Positions 4,743 to 9,564 of a DNA stretch of 9,564 nt are shown piece by piece; within the stretch, counting starts at the first letter, position 1, and each line of letters opens with the position of its first letter. Below the pieces are notes generated by a model. It searched no databases. It worked only from the letters and a program-made list of their open reading frames with translations, and was not told the origin of the DNA. The DNA is from Clostridia bacterium (GTDB lineage Bacteria > Bacillota > Peptococcia > DRI-13 > DTU073). A program made the position numbers and the translations under genes. Where the stretch lies: positions 1 to 9,564 of the forward strand of contig DUTO01000225.1 in NCBI GenBank assembly GCA_012842035.1. Direction: 5' to 3'.

Positions 4743-6923
4743 ATGTTAGCACTTAATAAACAAGAAACCCAAATAATGCAGGTAATGTTTAAAGAGTTAA
4801 TTTTGTTTTTATTAGGTGCTTTTTTTCTAGCAAAAGTATTAGCTGCTTCGTTCTGGTTAAATTATACTGTTTTTTGTCATACCAGTCTTGAACTAATCTG
4901 TGTTTTTATTTCTTTTACCATTTTTTTGTTAGTTTGGTACACATATGAGAATAGTTTTGTGGTTAATCATTTAATGTGCTTTTGTTTTTTTATCCTAGGG
5001 ATTTTTGATATTTTGCATCTTATTTTTTATTCTGAGAAAATAATGTTTGCCCAAATTAATTTATCTGTCTGGTATTGGATGGCAGGAAGATTTACACTTG
5101 CTCTTATTTTACTAGCCATTACGACAGAATTGCAGATTAAATTAAATAAGCATGTCGGTCTTTTTCTTTCCCTTTTAGTAGTGAGTTTTGTGGCTATATG
5201 GTTTTATAAATGCAGAGAATTTTTACCTATTTTATTTGTTGCCGAGGGGTATACGAAGAGTAAAATAGTTATAGATTGTCTGTTAATTAGTTTGTTTTTA
5301 TTTGTTTTGTATAATTTGCGTTCGAAGTTTATCCGTCAAGATGTTTTGGCTTACCAATATCTGATGAGCGCACTTTTAGTGGCTATAATTGCAGAAGTTT
5401 GTTTTATCATAAAACCCTCTGCTTCTTTTTATAATATTGGGGGACATCTTTTAAAAGCAACTTATTATTTCTTTTTTCTTAAAGGTATTTTTGTTTCTGC
5501 TGTGCAATATCCTTATAAAAAAATTGCCCAAACTAGTGAGTCAATAATTCAGGTTTTTGATGAAATACCTTTGGGTATAGTAATTTACGACCAATATTTA
5601 AGGCTTTTTTTTGCTAATAAAAAAGCCTTAAATATCTTAACTTATCAGCTGCAAGATATCTATGGACTTCATCATGATATAATTGTACAAAAATTTGGTT
5701 TTATGAACATTTTAGAACAAAAAGCAAAAAAGGAAAAAGTACTTAAAGATGTCTATACTGAATTAAAAAACAAATCCGGAGCTAAATGTAAAATAAGGGC
5801 TGATTATTATAAGCTTTCTAATAGTTATTTAGTTTTGTTTGAGGAAGTACCGGACAATCAAGAGTTAGAAACATTGAAAATACAGACAAGGGCAGTCCTG
5901 AATTCAATTAATAAGGTAGTTATCTTACTTGATATCAAAAACAGAATTATTGTGTGCAATAAAAACTGTCTGGAAGTTTTAGATATGGAAGAACATGAGG
6001 TGATAGGGAAAGATGTTAATGAATTGGCTATATTGCTTAGTTTTAAAGCTGATGGTGATATTATTAAATGTAAAAGAAATAAAAGAATTCAAGAATTACA
6101 TGAAGTTTCAATTACAACATTAAAAGGCAAGAAAAAAGATCTTTTCTTCCATATTGATTATATTAATAATCTTACGGAAGAAAAAATTGGAGCCATTATT
6201 TTAGCTACAGATATAACTCTCTTTAAAAAAGAAAGTTTAAAGATGCAGCAAAAGGAAAAGCTTATAGCTTTAGGACAAATGGCTGCCGGGATTGTGCATG
6301 AAATTAAAAATCCTTTGACGGCAATTAAAGGTTTTAGTCAATTGATTAAGTATAAAGACCAAGACGAAAAAATGCGTGAATATGCAGCGATGATTGATCG
6401 GGAGACGGAGATTATCAATAATTTTATTAGTGACTTTTTAACCTTTGCCAGGCCCTCTCCTCCTGATTTAAAACAAATATCTTTAAATAAAATTGTAAAG
6501 TCGATGAAGTTAATTATTGATACGAATACTTTTATTAGAGATATTAAGGTTTCTTTTGATTTAAGTCCTGTGGATAAATTAATTGTGGCCGATGCTAATC
6601 AGTTGCGACAAGTTATTTTAAATATTGTTAAAAATGCGATGGAGGCTGTAGTAGACAATGAAGGTTCTGAGATTAAAATTTCGACTAAATATCACCGTCG
6701 TACTAAGGAAATGTCTGTAACAATTTATAATAATGGTAAGGCGATGACCGCAGAAGAAAAATTGATGGTAGGTACTCCTTTTTTTACAACAAAGGCGAAG
6801 GGTACAGGGTTAGGGTTAAGTATTTGTTTTCAAATTATTAAAGAGCATAATGGGAGAATTGAAATTGAAAGTGAGGAAGGGGTGGGAACTAGTTTTATTG
6901 TTTATCTCCCTTGTGCAACTTGA
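4743..6923 (+). CDS. MASE3-PAS-PAS sensor histidine kinase, orphan (candidate sporulation kinase)
   Basis: The 726-residue membrane kinase starts with 7-8 hydrophobic helices (about 17-255). The pattern fits the MASE3 sensor domain: HTSLELICVFISF, FFILGIFDILHL, and GGHLLKATYYFFFLKGIFVSA leading into PYKKI. Two PAS-like domains follow (about 268-370 and 382-495). The HisKA domain carries phospho-acceptor H519 in GIVHEIKNPLTAIKGFSQLI. The ATPase domain has the N-box ILNIVKNAMEAV (N627, N631), the F-box FFTTKAKG (680-687) and G2 GTGLGLSI (687-694). The usual G1 DxGxG reads NNGKA (663-667), with Asn for Asp. A strong GGAAGGAGG precedes the ATG, 24 bases after comM. No response regulator is adjacent. 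Kinases of this layout in sporulating Clostridia often act on Spo0A, which is inferred here and not shown. The neighbour comM makes a link to a developmental or competence decision conceivable. Confidence 0.92.
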   Translation: MLALNKQETQIMQVMFKELILFLLGAFFLAKVLAASFWLNYTVFCHTSLELICVFISFTIFLLVWYTYENSFVVNHLMCFCFFILGIFDILHLIFYSEKIMFAQINLSVWYWMAGRFTLALILLAITTELQIKLNKHVGLFLSLLVVSFVAIWFYKCREFLPILFVAEGYTKSKIVIDCLLISLFLFVLYNLRSKFIRQDVLAYQYLMSALLVAIIAEVCFIIKPSASFYNIGGHLLKATYYFFFLKGIFVSAVQYPYKKIAQTSESIIQVFDEIPLGIVIYDQYLRLFFANKKALNILTYQLQDIYGLHHDIIVQKFGFMNILEQKAKKEKVLKDVYTELKNKSGAKCKIRADYYKLSNSYLVLFEEVPDNQELETLKIQTRAVLNSINKVVILLDIKNRIIVCNKNCLEVLDMEEHEVIGKDVNELAILLSFKADGDIIKCKRNKRIQELHEVSITTLKGKKKDLFFHIDYINNLTEEKIGAIILATDITLFKKESLKMQQKEKLIALGQMAAGIVHEIKNPLTAIKGFSQLIKYKDQDEKMREYAAMIDRETEIINNFISDFLTFARPSPPDLKQISLNKIVKSMKLIIDTNTFIRDIKVSFDLSPVDKLIVADANQLRQVILNIVKNAMEAVVDNEGSEIKISTKYHRRTKEMSVTIYNNGKAMTAEEKLMVGTPFFTTKAKGTGLGLSICFQIIKEHNGRIEIESEEGVGTSFIVYLPCAT
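5594..5635. repeat. Perfect 17-bp inverted repeat inside the kinase gene
   Basis: The left arm 5594-5610 (ATATTTAAGGCTTTTTT) is the exact reverse complement of 5619-5635 (AAAAAAGCCTTAAATAT), with an 8-base loop TTGCTAAT. It lies in the first PAS domain, encoding about residues 285-298. It has only three G-C pairs and no T tract after either arm outside the stem, so it is not a standard terminator. Its role is unknown; it may be an mRNA hairpin or a coincidence of AT-rich codons. Confidence 0.8.
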
Positions 6924-6999
6924 GGGTAGAAATTAGTAGTTTTTTAGCAGGATAAAAAGGTAATTTGTCAAAAAGTAAATGGGAGGGGGTAAGAGGTAG

Positions 7000-7455
7000 A
7001 TGAACGAAGCAAGAGAAACAATCGAAATATATTTTGAACTTTGTCATCCCGAGGCTAAAATGCCTTGTTATGCTAGGCAAGGAGATGCCGGTATGGATGT
7101 TTATGCAGTTGAAAATACGTTAATTAAACCCGGGCAAACAGTAGTTGTTAGAACCGGTTGGAAAGTGGCTCTCCCTTGTGGTTATGAATTACAAATTCGC
7201 CCGAGAAGTGGTTTGTCTTTGCAAACTCCTTTAAGGGTGGCGAATAGTCCGGGAACGATTGATGCCGGATATAGGGATGAGGTCGGTATTATTCTGCAGA
7301 ATACTTCTTTAGAGAAGGGGTATGAGATAAAAAAAGGAGAGCGGGTAGCTCAGTTAGTTTTACAAAAGGTACCCCAAATAAAATGGGTACTTGTCGAAAA
7401 TGTACAAGCAATAGGCATAGATCGCGGGGGAGGATTTGGTTCCACAGGTCTATAG
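7000..7455 (+). CDS. dut: Deoxyuridine 5'-triphosphate nucleotidohydrolase (dUTPase)
   Basis: Trimeric dUTPase hydrolyses dUTP to dUMP and pyrophosphate. This keeps uracil out of DNA and supplies the thymidylate precursor. All five signature motifs are present in 151 residues. They are motif 1 GDAGMDVYA (28-36), motif 2 PRSGL (68-72), motif 3 GTIDAGYRDEV (85-95, with catalytic D88 and uracil-stacking Y91), motif 4 GERVAQLVL (113-121) and motif 5 RGGGFGSTG (142-150). The length is normal for the family. The G-rich stretch GGGAGGGGG at 6981-6989 and AGAGG nearer the ATG provide ribosome binding. The 76-base gap after the kinase holds no promoter I can defend, so the gene may be read through from comM-kinase or have an unrecognised promoter. 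A strong terminator follows. Confidence 0.97.
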   Translation: MNEARETIEIYFELCHPEAKMPCYARQGDAGMDVYAVENTLIKPGQTVVVRTGWKVALPCGYELQIRPRSGLSLQTPLRVANSPGTIDAGYRDEVGIILQNTSLEKGYEIKKGERVAQLVLQKVPQIKWVLVENVQAIGIDRGGGFGSTGL

Positions 7456-7484
7456 AATAGAAAACCATAATCAGATTGGCGGAG

Positions 7485-7518
7485 ACTCAAGGCAAGAAAA
7501 TAATGTCTTGAGTTTTTT
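7485..7518 (+). terminator. Strong rho-independent terminator after dut
   Basis: ACTCAAGGCA (7485-7494), a 9-base loop and TGTCTTGAGT (7504-7513) form a 10-bp stem with one G-T pair. It runs into six T residues ending at 7518, thirty bases after the dut stop. This is the clearest transcript boundary in the window. Confidence 0.9.
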
Positions 7519-7538
7519 GTTTAGCTTTGTTGGATTAT

Positions 7539-7552
7539 GCATATTTATATGC
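7539..7552. promoter_or_regulatory. Palindrome GCATAT-TT-ATATGC, candidate operator or promoter part
   Basis: This perfect 6+6 inverted repeat with a 2-base centre lies 57 bases before the DUF1614-spoIIP unit, just after the dut terminator, where its promoter is expected. GCATATT also resembles the -35 box of mother-cell sigma-E promoters (kmATATT), but I find no convincing CATACAnT -10 at the right distance. TCTACGTT at 7565-7572 is only a partial match. A protein-binding site is possible; nothing proves it. Confidence 0.35.
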
Positions 7553-7592
7553 TCATCTGGGAAATCTACGTTATAGCTGTTTAATGCCGGAT

Positions 7593-7600
7593 AAAGGAGG
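7593..7600 (+). promoter_or_regulatory. Ribosome binding site for the DUF1614 TTG start
   Basis: AAAGGAGG ends 8 bases before the TTG at 7609. The ATG immediately after it (7601) opens a 3-codon frame that stops at once, so the TTG is the real start. Confidence 0.75.
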
Positions 7601-7608
7601 ATGTCGGT

Positions 7609-8340
7609 TTGAGTAGATTCCCCTTAGGGATAATTATTTTAGTTGTTTTAATGTTTTTAGTTTATTTTGGGATAGCTCAGCGGTTACTTGATCGGATGCG
7701 ACTTTCGGACAAAGGGGCTTTAGTGGTTTTAGGGGCTTTGCTTGTGGGGAGTTTTGTTGACCTTCCTTTAGCGAAGGGGAATATTCAAGCTTCTTTGAAT
7801 GTAGGAGGAGGTTTAGTTCCTGTCGGTTTAGCAGGTTATCTTTTATATAAAGCTGGAACTACTAAAGAATGGGTAAGAGCACTTATAGCTACAGTAGTAA
7901 CGGCCGGAGTTATTTATTTTTTAGGGAGTGTAATTATGCAAGGTGATCCACGGGATGAGATGACCTTGCTGGATCCTTTATATGTTTATCCACTGGTTGG
8001 TGGTTTGACTGCCTATCTTTTAGGGCGTTCTCGACGGGCTGCTTTTGTGGCTGCTACTTTAGGTGTTTTAAGCCAAGATTTAATCCATTTTTTTTGGTTA
8101 CGGAGCACAGGAACATCCGGCACGGTGCATATAGGTGGTGCCGGTATTTTTGATTCGATAGTGCTTGCCGGTCTGGTAGCTGTTTTATTGGCCGAAATAT
8201 TAGGAGAAACACGGGAGCGTCTCCAAGGTGGACCGGCAACAAGGGGACGTGACCCGGAACTGTTGCGACATTTAAATAGTGACCTTAAAATAGAGGGAAA
8301 GGCAGGAGAGGAAGAGAAAAAGGATGGTGAGGGCAATTGA
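7609..8340 (+). CDS. DUF1614-like polytopic membrane protein
   Basis: The 243-residue protein has about seven hydrophobic segments, at roughly 5-23, 36-53, 64-81, 90-110, 122-139, 144-164 and 180-198. The sequence pattern fits what I know of DUF1614: an N-terminal helix followed by RLLDRMRLSDKGALVVLGALLVGSFVDLPL, then LNVGGGLVPVGLAGYLL. This assignment is from memory of the family and needs a profile search. Conserved-looking polar residues within or near the membrane segments are D50, D157 and H160. The last 45 residues are charged and hydrophilic, rich in Glu and Lys, and probably cytoplasmic. The stop overlaps the spoIIP start in TTGA, so the two are translationally coupled and a shared role in sporulation is likely. 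Biochemical function is unknown; no transport or enzyme motif is visible. Confidence 0.8.
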   Translation: MSRFPLGIIILVVLMFLVYFGIAQRLLDRMRLSDKGALVVLGALLVGSFVDLPLAKGNIQASLNVGGGLVPVGLAGYLLYKAGTTKEWVRALIATVVTAGVIYFLGSVIMQGDPRDEMTLLDPLYVYPLVGGLTAYLLGRSRRAAFVAATLGVLSQDLIHFFWLRSTGTSGTVHIGGAGIFDSIVLAGLVAVLLAEILGETRERLQGGPATRGRDPELLRHLNSDLKIEGKAGEEEKKDGEGN

Positions 8341-9551
8341 GGAAGAATACTTTTAATCGCTTTGTTTTTGTTTTGGGAGTAATTTTTCTTTTAGTAGGTG
8401 GTTTTCTTTTTTATTATGAAAAGAACCCTCAGGTATATAACGCTTTTGCACAATCTGGGATAAAATTAAGCTTTTTAGATGCTTTAGGCAGTTGGGAAAG
8501 GGAAATGGATTGTGGCACTTATTTTTCTTTAGTTGATGAAACAGGTAAAGAATTAGACCAGATTAGTCGTTTTGTTTTTATTGGCGATGAATTTATTCTT
8601 GAAGATAATAGTCGTTATAAAGTAATTAAAATTGAACAACAACAAAATAAGGCTATTGCTCAGCTCGTAGGAAAAGAAGAATTAGTTTGGCGTGAAGAAT
8701 GGTCAGAGGTGCCGGCCACAACAAAGATAGCAGAAAATCAGGGGAGAGTCGGTGTTTATATGACTCATACGGATGAGTCATATATTCCTACTGATGGAAC
8801 GGCAAGTAAGCCTGGGAATGGCGGAATATTAAAAGTTGGCAATGTTTTTGCTAATAATTTAAAGGAGCAAGGCGTAAATGCTTTAATCAGTTTTAATAAA
8901 CATGACCCTCATGATGCTAATGCTTATCATCGTTCGCGCAAAACAGCGGCTCAACTTTTAAAAAATAATCCTATTGCTTTGGTTGATGTGCATCGTGATG
9001 GCATACCGGACTCTAAGTTTTATAAAACTGAGGTTAAAGGGTTACCGGGAACTAAAATTAGACTTGTGGTCGGCAGACAGAATCCACACATGGAGGCTAA
9101 TTTGGCTTTTGCTAAAAATTTAAAAGCATATTTTGATAAGACTTCACCGGGTTTGGTTAAAGGTATTTTTATGGGGAAGGGAAATTATAATCAAGATTTA
9201 GGACCTCGCGCTATTCTTATTGAGGTAGGTACACATACTAATAGTCGGACAGCAGCGGAACGTGGTGTAGAACATTTTGCCGAGGGAATACCTCGTGTTA
9301 TTGGGGCTATAACGGGTCCCGAGGTAGCACCGGGAGTAAAAAAGGGTTTAGAAAGAACAGGAACGGGTAAATCTATTTTATGGCTTTTTATATTAGCGAT
9401 TATCGGTGGTGGTTCTTTTCTTTTCCTGAGTACAGGTAGTTTACAAGGTTCTTGGGCGAAACTTTCTCAGCTGGGTAAAGAATTTGCTAATTATTTAGGA
9501 CCCAAGAAAATTGAAGCAGAGTTTGAGAAAAAAAGTGAAGCAAAACAATGA
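8337..9551 (+). CDS. spoIIP: Stage II sporulation protein P (engulfment peptidoglycan hydrolase), with C-terminal membrane anchor
   Basis: SpoIIP cleaves peptidoglycan crosslinks and stem peptides, and works with SpoIID and SpoIIM to move the mother-cell membrane around the forespore. The 404-residue protein starts at TTG; an in-frame TGA at 8328 rules out an earlier start. It has an N-terminal membrane helix (about 9-27) and a beta-rich stalk (about 58-112: DETGKEL, GDEFILEDN, YKVIKI). The catalytic domain covers about 137-325. Its marks are YMTHTDESY (H144 and E147, likely zinc ligands), HDPHDANAYHRSR (189-201), DVHRD (H219), KGNYNQDLGPRAI (281-293) and LIEVGTH (E296). A second hydrophobic helix (about 346-367) and a charged tail follow, which the Bacillus subtilis protein lacks. 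The family is certain. Several paralogues are common in Clostridia, so this may not be the main copy. Confidence 0.95.
   Translation: MRKNTFNRFVFVLGVIFLLVGGFLFYYEKNPQVYNAFAQSGIKLSFLDALGSWEREMDCGTYFSLVDETGKELDQISRFVFIGDEFILEDNSRYKVIKIEQQQNKAIAQLVGKEELVWREEWSEVPATTKIAENQGRVGVYMTHTDESYIPTDGTASKPGNGGILKVGNVFANNLKEQGVNALISFNKHDPHDANAYHRSRKTAAQLLKNNPIALVDVHRDGIPDSKFYKTEVKGLPGTKIRLVVGRQNPHMEANLAFAKNLKAYFDKTSPGLVKGIFMGKGNYNQDLGPRAILIEVGTHTNSRTAAERGVEHFAEGIPRVIGAITGPEVAPGVKKGLERTGTGKSILWLFILAIIGGGSFLFLSTGSLQGSWAKLSQLGKEFANYLGPKKIEAEFEKKSEAKQ
8757..8784. repeat. Perfect 12-bp inverted repeat over the SpoIIP active-site codons
   Basis: TATATGACTCAT (8757-8768) and ATGAGTCATATA (8773-8784) are exact reverse complements around a 4-base loop, ACGG. 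The repeat encodes the catalytic MTHTDESY segment. The bases are largely fixed by the conserved protein motif, so the symmetry may be coincidental. Confidence 0.75.
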
Positions 9552-9564
9552 TAGATAATTTTCA
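9548..9564 (+). CDS. Start of the next gene, truncated by window edge
   Basis: An ATG at 9548 overlaps the spoIIP stop as ATGA and stays open to the end of the window, reading MIDNF. The overlap is typical of translational coupling in an operon. The preceding Shine-Dalgarno is weak (GTGAAG). Too little is present to name the product. Confidence 0.4.

Noticed and set aside
5605..5612. Eight-T run in the kinase gene as a terminator
   Set aside because: The T run belongs to the left arm of the hairpin, and no stem precedes it; the reading frame continues uninterrupted.
6895..7080. Minus-strand 61-codon open frame across the kinase-dut junction
   Set aside because: It overlaps the ends of two well-supported plus-strand genes, shows no recognisable family features and has no plausible ribosome binding site context.
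8013..8336. Minus-strand open frames opposite the DUF1614 gene
   Set aside because: Low-complexity Ser/Pro/Arg-rich translations that mirror the coding strand; the plus-strand frame has clear membrane-helix structure and a ribosome binding site.

Overview
The window is AT-rich DNA with all genes on the + strand. It looks like a chromosomal segment of an anaerobic, endospore-forming Firmicute in the Clostridia. Three things support this: a stage II sporulation protein P (SpoIIP) gene, strong AGGAGG-type ribosome binding sites with several TTG/GTG starts, and a MASE3-type orphan histidine kinase. Family-level placement (something like Peptococcaceae or a relative) is only an inference. I see no tRNA, rRNA, CRISPR array, insertion sequence or phage gene.

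Layout. (1) 1-874: 3' part of rnhB (RNase HII), then a YraN/UPF0102 nuclease-fold gene. These two normally lead into yifB/comM. (2) 1000-2444: a translationally coupled pair, a one-pass membrane coiled-coil protein and a secreted coiled-coil protein with a phosphodiester glycosidase (NAGPA-type) domain. (3) 2547-2984: a solitary type IV prepilin-like protein with its own promoter and flanking hairpins. (4) 3195-6923: comM/yifB (AAA+ Mg-chelatase-like), followed 24 bases later by a large MASE3-PAS-PAS histidine kinase with no response regulator beside it. (5) 7000-7455: dut (dUTPase), closed by the strongest terminator in the window. (6) 7609-9551: a DUF1614-like polytopic membrane protein overlapping spoIIP by 4 bases, with the next gene starting in an ATGA overlap at the window edge.

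How they fit together. The rnhB-yraN-comM block is a familiar genome-maintenance/transformation neighbourhood, here interrupted by envelope genes and a pilin. The pilin and comM promoters share an almost identical core: AAATATTTTGAAAAG followed by an extended -10 TGGTATAAT. This suggests one regulatory input to two genes that could both act in DNA uptake. The kinase may feed the sporulation phosphorelay, and the DUF1614-spoIIP unit acts in forespore engulfment, so the right half has a sporulation flavour.

Nothing here is clearly a wholly new system. The best leads are the duplicated promoter core, the coupled coiled-coil/NAGPA pair, a perfect 17-bp intragenic hairpin in the kinase gene, and a SpoIIP with an extra C-terminal membrane anchor.
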